Source: Ruminococcaceae bacterium UBA1691 (GTDB lineage: Bacteria > Bacillota > Clostridia > Oscillospirales > Acutalibacteraceae). Taken from it: DNA of 8,793 nt. The translations under genes were made by a program, and so were the position numbers. This document shows, piece by piece, positions 1 through 6,926 of the stretch. A model generated the notes under the pieces. That model was not told where the DNA came from, made no database searches, and saw only the letters and a list, made by a program, of their open reading frames with translations. The stretch's first letter is position 1. Every line of letters begins with the position of its first letter. The stretch lies in the NCBI GenBank assembly GCA_002320555.1, contig DCJV01000016.1, forward strand, positions 13,288-22,080, written 5' to 3'.

Positions 1-87
1 GGCGGGCGCAAAGCCACGTTTTCCGCATTGCCGGCAGAGGCCCTTGGCATTGCCCTCAAAACCGTTGTTGCCCCTGTTCAGCGATGA
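1..87 (+). CDS. C-terminal end of an unidentified protein (partial)
   Basis: Frame 1 is open from the window edge to a TGA at 85-87 and gives 28 residues, beginning GGRKATFSALPAEALG and ending APVQR. Of the three plus-strand frames this one has the most protein-like composition (alternating small and aliphatic residues, moderate GC at third positions); the other two give Pro/Cys/Arg-rich translations. I do not recognise the family and infer no function. The gene would converge on purB, which fits the hairpin terminator at 243-275 lying between them. The call rests on composition only, so it could be non-coding. Confidence 0.4.
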   Translation, partial: GGRKATFSALPAEALGIALKTVVAPVQR

Positions 88-155
88 TGAGAAAAATAAT
101 GGGAAATCATAAAGCTTGCCCAATCATATTTCTATAACAGTAGAGAAGGAGGAGA

Positions 156-221
156 ATGATCAAGGAGCTGGCCGTTCCACTGGTGAAGATGCTGATTACG
201 CAGAAGGATGACGGATTATAA
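156..221 (+). CDS. possible 21-aa small ORF
   Basis: An AAGGAGG at 146-152 precedes an ATG at 156, opening a 21-codon frame (MIKELAVPLVKMLITQKDDG plus L) that stops at TAA 219-221. The Shine-Dalgarno match is excellent but only 3 bases from the ATG, which is tight, and an in-frame TAG lies at 141-143. The peptide has an aliphatic, amphipathic-looking start and a charged end. The terminator at 243-275 follows closely. No promoter was recognised upstream. It may be a small peptide gene, the remnant of a lost gene, or chance. Confidence 0.17.
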   Translation: MIKELAVPLVKMLITQKDDGL

Positions 222-236
222 AAAGAAGATGAAACG

Positions 237-284
237 AAAAAAGCAGTGGAATCTACCTATAGTGGATCCCACTGCCTTTCTTTT
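237..284. terminator. intrinsic terminator of the purB transcript, probably bidirectional
   Basis: The arm at 243-256 pairs with 262-275 (GCAGTGG with CCACTGC at the base, one A-C mismatch at 250/268, a G-T pair at 254/264, loop CTATA). Read on the minus strand, the stem is followed by six T residues (237-242 complement), a classic rho-independent terminator about 57 bases after the purB stop. Read on the plus strand it is followed by the T-rich CCTTTCTTTT, so it could also end transcription of the gene entering from the left. This is the expected arrangement between convergent genes. Confidence 0.85.
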
Positions 285-300
285 CCGATACGAGGCCGTT

Positions 301-329
301 CTGAGCCCTTGCTTCCCGTTTGGGCTCGG
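301..329 (-). other. second 3' hairpin after purB
   Basis: CTGAGCCC (301-308) pairs with GGGCTCGG (322-329) with one G-T pair and a 13-base loop, starting three bases after the purB stop codon. There is no T-tract on either side, so it is not itself a terminator. It may protect the 3' end of the transcript or have no role. Confidence 0.35.
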
Positions 330-331
330 CG

Positions 332-1762
332 TCAGACGTTAATTTCAACCTCAAGCCCCAGCTCGTCCGCATAGCGGTCGAGAATCGGGCGGATCTGCTC
401 CGCCACGAACTCCTCCGTCTGTTGCGGAGCACGGCCGACAAAATTTGCCGGATGCATGAGCGCTTTTAACTCGTCAAGCGTAATGCCGAAGAGCGGGTCG
501 CCCGCGATGCGCTCGAGCAGGTCGTTTTCGCCGCCCTGCTCCTTGACAACCTTCCCGGCTGCCATGGAATGCACGCGGATTGCCTCGTGCAGCTCCTGCC
601 GGTCCCCGCCGCGCTTGACGGCGTCCATCATGATGTTCTCCGTCGCCATAAACGGCAGCTCGGACATCAGTCGCCTTTCGATGACCTTCGGATAGACCAC
701 GAGCCCGCTGACAACGTTGATATACAGCTCCAGGACCGCGTCCGTCGCAAGGAAGCCCTCCGCCACGCTGATGCGCTTGTTCGCGGAGTCGTCGAGCGTG
801 CGCTCGAACCACTGGGTGGAGGCAGTCATGGCGGGGTTGAGCGTGTCCGCGATCACATAGCGGGAGAGGGAGGCGATACGCTCGCTGCGCATGGGGTTGC
901 GCTTGTAGGCCATGGCGGAGGAGCCGATCTGATTCTTTTCAAATGGCTCTTCGATCTCTTTGAGATGCTGCAACAGCCGCAGATCACTCGAGAATTTTGC
1001 CGCGGACTGCGCGATGCCGCTTAAAACGAAGAGCACCTGGCTGTCCACTTTGCGGGGATAGGTCTGGCCGGAGACGGGGAAGCAGGCCTTAAAACCCATC
1101 TTCTCCGCGATCTTTTGATCCAGCAGCTTTACCTTCTCGTGGTCGCCGTTAAAGAGTTCGAGAAAACTCGCCTGCGTGCCGGTGGTGCCCTTAGAGCCTA
1201 ACAGCTTCATCTGTGAAAGCTGGAATTCAAGCGCTTCAAAATCGAGCAGCAGGTCCTCCAGCCACAGGGAGGCGCGCTTGCCGACCGTGGTCGGCTGGGC
1301 GGGCTGAAAGTGGGTGAAAGCGAGGCAGGGCAGGTCTTTGTATTCCAGCGCAAACTGCGAGAGCTTATCCATGAGGTTGACAAGCTTTTTGTGCAGCAGG
1401 CGCAGGCCCTGCGTCATCGTGATGATATCCGTATTGTCACCGACGTAGCAGGAGGTCGCGCCCAGGTGAATGATCGGCTTTGCCTTGGGGCACTGCACGC
1501 CGTAGGCGTAAACGTGAGACATCACGTCGTGCCGCACTTGCTTTTCGCGCTCCTGAGCGACCTCGTAGTTGATATCGTCCCGGTGCGCCTTCAACTCGGC
1601 GATCTGCTCGTCTGTAATCTCTAGCCCGAGCTCCTGTTCGCTCTCGGCGAGCGCGATCCAGAGCCTGCGCCAGGTGCGGAATTTGAAATCCGGGGAGAAG
1701 ATATATTGCATCTCCTTGCTGGCATAGCGGGAGTTCAGAGGGGATTCGTAACGATCTTTCAT
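332..1762 (-). CDS. purB: adenylosuccinate lyase PurB
   Basis: Catalyses two steps of purine synthesis: SAICAR to AICAR plus fumarate, and adenylosuccinate to AMP plus fumarate; a cytosolic homotetramer in this family. The 476-aa product shows the aspartase/fumarase superfamily pattern: RHDVMSHVYAYG (about 77-88), HLGATSCYVGDN (99-110), THFQPAQPTTVGKR (150-163, with the His that aligns with the catalytic His of human ADSL) and the signature loop GSSAMAYKRNP (280-290), which carries the catalytic serine. Length and these motifs match the longer, animal-like clade rather than the roughly 430-aa Bacillus subtilis form. I chose the ATG at 1762 because AAAGGATG sits about 9 bases upstream; the in-frame ATG at 1780 would add six residues and has no good ribosome binding site. 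Last gene of the purC-purF-purB series, 45 bases after purF, with a strong terminator downstream. Confidence 0.97.
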   Translation of the reverse strand: MKDRYESPLNSRYASKEMQYIFSPDFKFRTWRRLWIALAESEQELGLEITDEQIAELKAHRDDINYEVAQEREKQVRHDVMSHVYAYGVQCPKAKPIIHLGATSCYVGDNTDIITMTQGLRLLHKKLVNLMDKLSQFALEYKDLPCLAFTHFQPAQPTTVGKRASLWLEDLLLDFEALEFQLSQMKLLGSKGTTGTQASFLELFNGDHEKVKLLDQKIAEKMGFKACFPVSGQTYPRKVDSQVLFVLSGIAQSAAKFSSDLRLLQHLKEIEEPFEKNQIGSSAMAYKRNPMRSERIASLSRYVIADTLNPAMTASTQWFERTLDDSANKRISVAEGFLATDAVLELYINVVSGLVVYPKVIERRLMSELPFMATENIMMDAVKRGGDRQELHEAIRVHSMAAGKVVKEQGGENDLLERIAGDPLFGITLDELKALMHPANFVGRAPQQTEEFVAEQIRPILDRYADELGLEVEINV

Positions 1763-1807
1763 TTCATGCCATCCTTTCATGGAACGGTAAGATAAAGGTC
1801 TGTCCGC

Positions 1808-3253
1808 TCAGTGTGCGTTCGGCTTTTCAAAAGGCTGTTTTGAGAGGAAATTGCCGTTGATCTCATCCAGGGGAATGGGATATTCACCTGTAAAGCAGGC
1901 GTCGCAGAAGGTGCGCTCCTGCGTGCCGACGAGGGGATAGAGGCTCTCGCAGCTCAAAAATCCCAGGCTGTCCGCCCCGATGGCCTTGCACAGCTCGTCC
2001 ACCGTGTGGTGGTTGGAGGTCAGCTCTTCGCGCGTGGGGATATCCGTGCCGAAATAGCAGGGCCAGTGGAGCGTCGGGGAGGAGATGCGCACATGCACTT
2101 GTTTCGCCCCGGCCTTTTTTAGCGCGCGGATGATATTCGCGCTTGTCGACCCGCGCACGATGGAATCATCCACCATGACGATGCGCTTTCCTGCAACGCT
2201 CTGCCGCAGGACGTTTAATTTGATGTTGATGCTGGCTTCCCGCTCGTCCTGCTCGGGCTTGATGAAGGTGCGGCCTACGTAGTTGTTTCGCACGAAGCCG
2301 GTTTCAAACGGAATGCCGCTCTCCCGCGCGAAGCCGATCGCCGCGTCCAGACCAGAATCCGGGACGCCGATCACGATATCCGCATCCGCCGGATGCTCCC
2401 GCGCAAGCAGCGCCCCGGCGCGCAACCTCGCCGCATGGACGCGCACGCCGTCGAGCGTGGAGTCCGGACGGGCAAAGTAGATATACTCAAACACGCACAT
2501 GCGCCTGGGCTGCTCTGCGCAGTGCGCGCGGATGCTGCGCAGCCCCTCGGCATCCACCACCACAACCTCGCCGGGCTCCACATCGCGGATGAATTCTGCG
2601 TTGACCGCGTCGAGCGCGCAGGTTTCGGATGCGATCACGTAAGAACTCCCCAGCCTGCCAATGACGAGCGGCCGAAAGCCGAACGGATCGCGCGCTGCAA
2701 CCAGCTTCTGCGGGCTCATCACCAGCAGGGAATACGCCCCGTGGATGCGGCCCATCATGCGCACGACGGCCTGCTCGACGCTGCCGGCAGTGAGGCGCTC
2801 CTGCGCGATGACGTGGGCGATCACCTCGGAATCGATCGTCGTCTGAAACATTGCGCCGCCCTTTGCAAGCTCTTCCCGCACAGTTTCGGCGTTTGTGAGG
2901 TTGCCGTTGTGCGCGATGGCGAGGCGGCCTTTTGCATATCGCATCAAAAGCGGCTGGCAGTTTTGCACAAGGCTCCCGCCCGCCGTGGAATAGCGGACAT
3001 GGCCGATGGCGATCTGCCCTGGAAGGGAGGATAGGACCGCATCGTCGAAAACCTCACCGACAAGCCCCATCGCCCGGTGGACGCTGAGTACACCCCGGTC
3101 GCTCACCGCGATGCCGCAGCTCTCCTGCCCGCGGTGCTGCAGAGCGTAGAGGCCGTAATAGGCCGCCTGTGCCGGAGGTATCTCCTGGCCGCCGAAGATG
3201 CCAAATACGCCGCACTCCTCATGTAGCGTATCAAACGGCAGACAATGCTTCAA
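1808..3253 (-). CDS. purF: amidophosphoribosyltransferase PurF (glutamine PRPP amidotransferase)
   Basis: First committed step of de novo purine synthesis: PRPP plus glutamine to 5-phosphoribosylamine. The 481-aa product begins with a 13-residue propeptide followed by CGVFGIFGG; Cys14 would become the N-terminal nucleophile after self-cleavage, as in B. subtilis PurF. The Ntn glutaminase half shows RGQESCGIAV, HVRYSTAGG and HNGNLTN (about 41-120). The phosphoribosyltransferase half shows VIGVPDSG (294-301) and the PRPP loop VMVDDSIVRGST (359-370). Cys253, Cys399, Cys450 and Cys453 match the 4Fe-4S ligands of the oxygen-sensitive Bacillus-type enzyme. The start is a TTG at 3251-3253 with GGAG about 9 bases upstream; a stop codon lies just upstream in frame and no later start would keep Cys14. 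Purine nucleotide feedback is known for the family. It lies 80 bases after purC. Confidence 0.97.
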   Translation of the reverse strand: MKHCLPFDTLHEECGVFGIFGGQEIPPAQAAYYGLYALQHRGQESCGIAVSDRGVLSVHRAMGLVGEVFDDAVLSSLPGQIAIGHVRYSTAGGSLVQNCQPLLMRYAKGRLAIAHNGNLTNAETVREELAKGGAMFQTTIDSEVIAHVIAQERLTAGSVEQAVVRMMGRIHGAYSLLVMSPQKLVAARDPFGFRPLVIGRLGSSYVIASETCALDAVNAEFIRDVEPGEVVVVDAEGLRSIRAHCAEQPRRMCVFEYIYFARPDSTLDGVRVHAARLRAGALLAREHPADADIVIGVPDSGLDAAIGFARESGIPFETGFVRNNYVGRTFIKPEQDEREASINIKLNVLRQSVAGKRIVMVDDSIVRGSTSANIIRALKKAGAKQVHVRISSPTLHWPCYFGTDIPTREELTSNHHTVDELCKAIGADSLGFLSCESLYPLVGTQERTFCDACFTGEYPIPLDEINGNFLSKQPFEKPNAH

Positions 3254-3281
3254 GTGCGTTCACTCCAAACGGTATCGATTA

Positions 3282-3331
3282 CAGATGCCGGCGCGCCGGT
3301 CCGACGTCTGGTATCTGTGATCTGAAATCTG
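3282..3331 (-). repeat. purC-purF spacer with four 7-base units and a 12-bp palindrome
   Basis: On the plus strand 3304-3331 reads as four adjacent heptamers, ACGTCTG, GTATCTG, TGATCTG and AAATCTG, each ending in TCTG (CAGA on the transcribed minus strand). Next to it, 3288-3299 is a perfect palindrome, CCGGCGCGCCGG. In addition CAGATGCC (3282-3289) can pair with GGTATCTG (3310-3317). No T-tract follows, so it is not a standard terminator. It may affect RNA processing or folding between the cistrons, or be a replication-slippage remnant. Confidence 0.5.
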
Positions 3332-3333
3332 AT

Positions 3334-4041
3334 TTATTTCAGGCCCAGACGCTTCGCCATTTCGTCATAGGCTTCTTCCACGCTGCCCATATCGCGGCGG
3401 AAGCGGTCTTTATCGAGCTTTTCATGTGTGGTCATATCCCAGAAGCGGCAGGTGTCAGGAGAAATCTCGTCCGCAAGGATGATCTGATCGTGATAGCGGC
3501 CGAATTCGAGCTTGAAGTCGATCAGCTCCACGTTAACGCTCGCAAAATAGTTGCACATAATCTCATTAATCTGAAGAGCCATCGAACGGATCGCGTCGAT
3601 ATCCGCCTGTGTTGCGAAGCCGCATGCGATCGCGTGCGAATCATTGATCATCGGGTCGCCGAGCGCATCGTCCTTGTAGCTGAATTCGAGGACGGGGCAG
3701 AGCAGCTTTGTGCCCTCTTCTAGGCCGAGACGTTTCGCCATGGAGCCCGCCGCCTTATTGCGAATGATGACCTCCAGCGGGACGATCGAAACGCGCTTGA
3801 CGGCTGTCTCACGGTCGCTGAGTTCTTCAATATAATGGGTTGGGATGCCTTCCTTTTCGAGCATTTTGCACATGAAATTGGACATCTTGTTGTTGATGAC
3901 GCCCTTGCCGGTAATCGTGCCCTTTTTCAGGCCGTTGAAGGCGGTTGCGTCGTCCTTATAGTCGACGATCAGAATGTCAGGGTCCTGTGTGGCGTACACC
4001 TTTTTGGCCTTGCCCTCGTAGAGCATCTCTTTCTTCTCCAT
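3334..4041 (-). CDS. purC: SAICAR synthetase PurC
   Basis: Phosphoribosylaminoimidazole-succinocarboxamide synthase joins aspartate to CAIR using ATP, giving the SAICAR that PurB cleaves. The 235-aa product has the usual bacterial length. Visible motifs are the ATP-binding start LYEGKAKKVYAT (about 6-17), the first family signature IVPLEVIIRNKAAGS (86-100), KDDALGDPMINDSHA (about 123-137), the second signature LIDFKLEFG (173-181) and ADEISPDTCRFWD (190-202). The start at 4041 is supported by GGAGG 8 bases upstream; an in-frame ATG at 4056 overlaps that binding site and is unlikely to be used. A hairpin terminator precedes the gene (4106-4140), so purC probably either has its own promoter, which I could not identify confidently, or depends on read-through from dapL. 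Confidence 0.97.
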   Translation of the reverse strand: MEKKEMLYEGKAKKVYATQDPDILIVDYKDDATAFNGLKKGTITGKGVINNKMSNFMCKMLEKEGIPTHYIEELSDRETAVKRVSIVPLEVIIRNKAAGSMAKRLGLEEGTKLLCPVLEFSYKDDALGDPMINDSHAIACGFATQADIDAIRSMALQINEIMCNYFASVNVELIDFKLEFGRYHDQIILADEISPDTCRFWDMTTHEKLDKDRFRRDMGSVEEAYDEMAKRLGLK

Positions 4042-4076
4042 TGATACATCCTCCATTTGATTGATAAAAATTTGGG

Positions 4077-4093
4077 GTTCATTGGGATTGAAC
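4077..4093 (-). promoter_or_regulatory. small dyad in the purC leader
   Basis: GTTCA (4077-4081) and TGAAC (4089-4093) form a 5-bp inverted repeat around a 7-base centre, between the dapL terminator and the purC ribosome binding site. It could be an operator half or a short RNA hairpin. It does not match the B. subtilis PurBox well (CGAAC core absent), so no regulator is assigned. Confidence 0.25.
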
Positions 4094-4140
4094 AATAAGA
4101 AAACCGGAAACCACCGCGCTGATCGGTCGAAGCGGTTTCC
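4091..4140 (-). terminator. intrinsic terminator between dapL and purC
   Basis: On the minus strand GGAAACC (4134-4140 complement) pairs with GGTTTCC (4106-4112 complement), seven base pairs, possibly extended by a GC-rich inner pairing with a small bulge. It is followed by GGTTTTCTTATTGTT. The hairpin begins about 10 bases after the dapL stop. The T-tract is interrupted, so termination may be partial. This argues that the DAP and purine genes are not simply one operon. Confidence 0.6.
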
Positions 4141-4149
4141 AGATTTTCA

Positions 4150-5361
4150 TCAGAATACGTTTGTGATGCGCTCAATAGCCTCCGTGGTGCGCGCCGCATC
4201 GCAGAACGCAGTCAGACGGAAGAACCCCTCGCCCGCCGGGCCGAAGCCTGAGCCGGGGGTACCGACGACCTGCGCCTTTTCAAGGAGTTGATCGAAGAAA
4301 TCCCAAGAGGTGAGCCCGTCCGGCGCCTTGAGCCAGATATAGGGGGAATTGATGCCTCCCCAGGTCTTGAAGCCTGCAGCTTGAAGGCCCTCTGCAATCA
4401 CCCGTGCGTTTTTCTGGTAATAGCTGATGAGCCTGCGGACCTGACGGCGGCCCTCCTCAGAATAGATCGCCTCCGCCGCGCGCTGAGTCACATAGGAGAC
4501 GCCGTTGAATTTCGTCGCTTGGCGGCGTGCCCAGAGGTGATTGAGGGAAACGCCGTTTACCCTTAATGCCTTGGGGACGACCGTATAGGCGCAACGCACG
4601 CCCGTAAAGCCTGCTGTTTTCGAATAGCTGCGGAATTCGATCGCGCAGGTTTTCGCGCCCTCGATCTGATAGATGCTGTGCGGTAGGCCTTCCTGTGTGA
4701 TATAAGCCTCATAGGCGGCATCGTAAAGGATGATGCTGCCCTCGCGGTTTGCATAATCGACCCATTGTTTCAGGCCATCGAAATCGATCGCCATGCCGGT
4801 GGGATTGTTGGGGAAGCAGAGATAGATAAGGTCTGCATGCTCCCTTGGGAGCTCAGGCAGGAATTGATTCTCCGCCGTGCAGGGCAGATAGACGAATTTA
4901 CTCCACCTGCCGCCTTCTGTCAGGGCGCCGGAGCGGCCCGCCATGATATTGGTGTCTACATAGACAGGATAGATGGGATCGCACACGGCGACAACGTTGT
5001 CCACATCGAAGATGTCGCCGATATTGCCGGTATCGCTCTTCGCGCCATCGCTGACGAAAATCTCATCTGCGTCGAGCTCAACGCCGTAAGCTGCAAAATC
5101 GTATTTCCGGATTTTTTCCAGCAGGAAATCCTGGCCGTATTCCGGGGGATAGCCGTGAAAGCTCTCAGCCTTCGCCATCTCATCGACCGCTTTGTGCATC
5201 GCATCGATCACAGCGGTCGGCAGGGGGCGGGTCACATCGCCGATGCCCAGGCGAATAATATTCGCCTCAGGGTGTGCATCCTGATAAGCCGCTACCTTTT
5301 TGGCAATGGTGGAGAACAGATAGCTGCTCTGGAGCTTCAAAAAATTCTCATTGATTTTCAT
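4150..5361 (-). CDS. dapL: LL-diaminopimelate aminotransferase DapL
   Basis: A PLP enzyme that converts tetrahydrodipicolinate and glutamate directly to LL-2,6-diaminopimelate, bypassing the succinylase or acetylase branch of lysine and peptidoglycan synthesis. The 403-aa product is close to the usual length of about 410. It opens MKINENFLKLQSSYLF, then shows IRLGIGDVTRPLP (about 36-48), FHGYPPEYGQ (68-77), FVSDGAKSD (102-110), the fold-type-I motif CFPNNPTG (182-189) and SYSKTAGFTGVR with the PLP-binding Lys248. I chose the ATG at 5361; AGGA lies 11 bases upstream, slightly far. The in-frame ATG at 5370 abuts the purine-rich stretch and is less likely. It follows dapF by 91 bases, so the two enzymes acting in sequence are adjacent. 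A terminator-like hairpin follows. Confidence 0.96.
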   Translation of the reverse strand: MKINENFLKLQSSYLFSTIAKKVAAYQDAHPEANIIRLGIGDVTRPLPTAVIDAMHKAVDEMAKAESFHGYPPEYGQDFLLEKIRKYDFAAYGVELDADEIFVSDGAKSDTGNIGDIFDVDNVVAVCDPIYPVYVDTNIMAGRSGALTEGGRWSKFVYLPCTAENQFLPELPREHADLIYLCFPNNPTGMAIDFDGLKQWVDYANREGSIILYDAAYEAYITQEGLPHSIYQIEGAKTCAIEFRSYSKTAGFTGVRCAYTVVPKALRVNGVSLNHLWARRQATKFNGVSYVTQRAAEAIYSEEGRRQVRRLISYYQKNARVIAEGLQAAGFKTWGGINSPYIWLKAPDGLTSWDFFDQLLEKAQVVGTPGSGFGPAGEGFFRLTAFCDAARTTEAIERITNVF

Positions 5362-5452
5362 CGCGAAGACCATCCTTTCCCTGCAAATCGAAGGCTTTGG
5401 GCGATTCGGCACAGCCGCTGAAAGTAAAAACCTGAATGGAAAATCCTTTCGT

Positions 5453-6325
5453 TTAACAACCCAAAATTCCCGGATTGCATTCGCAGTCGCAGATAAACGC
5501 GGCGGGCCCGGTCATCCAGACGGAGCCGAATTGCTCCTCCCATTCGATCTCAAGATCACCGCCGCGCAGGTGGACGAGCATCCGGCGGCCTGTCCGCCCG
5601 TTTAAGATACAAGCGACCGCCGCGGCGCACGCGCCAGTGCCGCAGGCCCAGGTTTCGCCGCTGCCACGCTCCCAGACGCGCATCTTGATCTCGTGGTCAT
5701 TGAGGACATTGACAAATTCCGTATTGACACCTTCCGGGAAGAGCGGGTCGCGCTCAAATTTCGGGCCGAAGGCCTCCAGAGGAAATTTGCCTACATCCAT
5801 ATAGTCTTCAAACACCACGCAGTGCGGGTTTCCCATCGAAACGCAGGTGATATGCGCTTGGATGGGCTTTATGGTTTGTGCATTCTCTATTTTAACCCGT
5901 TGGTTGATGATTTTATCACCCGGCAGGTTCACCGGGATCTCGGCGGGCGTGAGGATCGGTTTGCCCATATCGACGCGCACGGTTTTGACGGCGCCGCCCT
6001 CAATGTTGAGATAAAGCGTTTTGATGCCGCTCAAGGTCTCTACCGTGATCACGTCTTTTTTGACAATCCCGCGGTCGTAGACGTATTTCCCCACGCAGCG
6101 TACGCCGTTGCCGCACATCTTGCCGCGCGAGCCGTCGGCATTGTAAATATCCATTTTGCAGTCCGCGACCTCGCTCGGCTCGATGAGGATGATTCCATCC
6201 GAACCAACACCGAAGTGGATATCGCTGAGCTTGACAGCCAACGATTCCGGGTTTTCGACGGGCGTTTCAAAGCAATTGAAATACAGGTAGCAGTTGCCGA
6301 TGCCGTGCATCTTGGTGAATTTCAT
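5453..6325 (-). CDS. dapF: diaminopimelate epimerase DapF
   Basis: Interconverts LL- and meso-diaminopimelate, supplying meso-DAP for peptidoglycan and for lysine. The 290-aa product has the two pseudo-symmetric halves of the family. The catalytic cysteine pair is visible: Cys71 in NADGSRGKMCGNGVRC and Cys228 in ERGSGETWACGTGACAA. The N-terminus MKFTKMHGIGN is typical, but residue 12 is Cys (TGC) where Asp usually follows this Asn. The C-terminus is also unusual: after WMTGPA it ends FICDCECNPGILGC, and the protein has 14 cysteines in all. GAGG lies 7 bases before the ATG. The start overlaps the stop of the ANTAR gene (ATGA at 6322-6325), so the two are almost certainly co-transcribed and probably translationally coupled. 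Confidence 0.96.
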   Translation of the reverse strand: MKFTKMHGIGNCYLYFNCFETPVENPESLAVKLSDIHFGVGSDGIILIEPSEVADCKMDIYNADGSRGKMCGNGVRCVGKYVYDRGIVKKDVITVETLSGIKTLYLNIEGGAVKTVRVDMGKPILTPAEIPVNLPGDKIINQRVKIENAQTIKPIQAHITCVSMGNPHCVVFEDYMDVGKFPLEAFGPKFERDPLFPEGVNTEFVNVLNDHEIKMRVWERGSGETWACGTGACAAAVACILNGRTGRRMLVHLRGGDLEIEWEEQFGSVWMTGPAAFICDCECNPGILGC

Positions 6326-6885
6326 CGGAGCACCTCTTTTCGCAAAGATTTTGCGCCGTACCGGAGTACATGCCGTGCAGTATCCGCCATGCGCAAACCT
6401 GATGCCATGCTGCGCTTCTGGAGCAGGCGGTACGCCTCGGGCTCAGAGAGCGAAAGCTCCCGCATGAGCAGCGCTTTTGCGCGGAAGACGAGCTCCTTTT
6501 CGCCGCTGGAGCGGCCCTGCTCGCCGTGAGAGCCAAAGCAGACGCCCGAGGCGCTCGCGAGTGTTTGAACTGTGCTGACAAATTCCAGCCGGTTCAGCGG
6601 CAGGTGGAGGCTTATCACATTGCTGTAGCCCTGCAAGGGAATCTGGCCGGAGGAAAGCAGCTCCACCAGGTCGAACCCGGAGGGCAGCATCTGGGCCAGC
6701 TGCGCAGGGGAAAGATCCGGCAACCGCCCGCAGATCACCACGCCATCTGGCAGTGCACTTGCGGCCGTGAGAACCTCCGCGCCGGAACCATACATGCCGG
6801 TCACGGGGAGCGATGCGCTCACGAGGACCTTTTTCAACTGCACAGCGGCTTGAGCACGCGGGAGAGCGAGGAGAATGGCTTTCAT
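6322..6885 (-). CDS. ANTAR-domain RNA-binding regulator with pseudo-receiver domain
   Basis: A 187-aa protein whose C-terminal third (about 128-175) matches the ANTAR domain of AmiR, NasR and EutV: RAKALLMRELSLSEPEAYRL followed by LQKRSM and RMADTARHVL, a three-helix RNA-binding output that in studied members prevents transcription termination by binding paired hexaloop hairpins. The first 120 residues look like a degenerate receiver: VVICGRLPD (49-57) aligns with the usual LVLLDxRLPD phospho-acceptor strand but has Cys52 in place of Asp, and the acidic pair expected near residue 8 is missing. It is therefore unlikely to be controlled by phosphorylation. The ATG at 6885 has GGGAGG 9 bases upstream; an ATG at 6921 coincides with the predicted transcription start. 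It is the first gene of the dapF operon, with ATGA overlap. Its RNA targets are unknown. Confidence 0.9.
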   Translation of the reverse strand: MKAILLALPRAQAAVQLKKVLVSASLPVTGMYGSGAEVLTAASALPDGVVICGRLPDLSPAQLAQMLPSGFDLVELLSSGQIPLQGYSNVISLHLPLNRLEFVSTVQTLASASGVCFGSHGEQGRSSGEKELVFRAKALLMRELSLSEPEAYRLLQKRSMASGLRMADTARHVLRYGAKSLRKEVLR

Positions 6886-6926
6886 CACGCCCCGCCTCCC
6901 TGCTGTTCCGTTTATTTTCAACCTTT

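Noticed and set aside
4077..4100. PurBox for PurR upstream of purC
   Set aside because: The GAAC strings lack the CGAAC core and the 16-18 base inverted spacing of B. subtilis PurBoxes.
4765..5421. Plus-strand open frame antisense to dapL
   Set aside because: Antisense shadow with no ribosome binding site or recognisable domain.
5693..6529. Long plus-strand open frame across dapF and the ANTAR gene
   Set aside because: Antisense shadow; both minus-strand genes carry clear family motifs and it spans their overlap.
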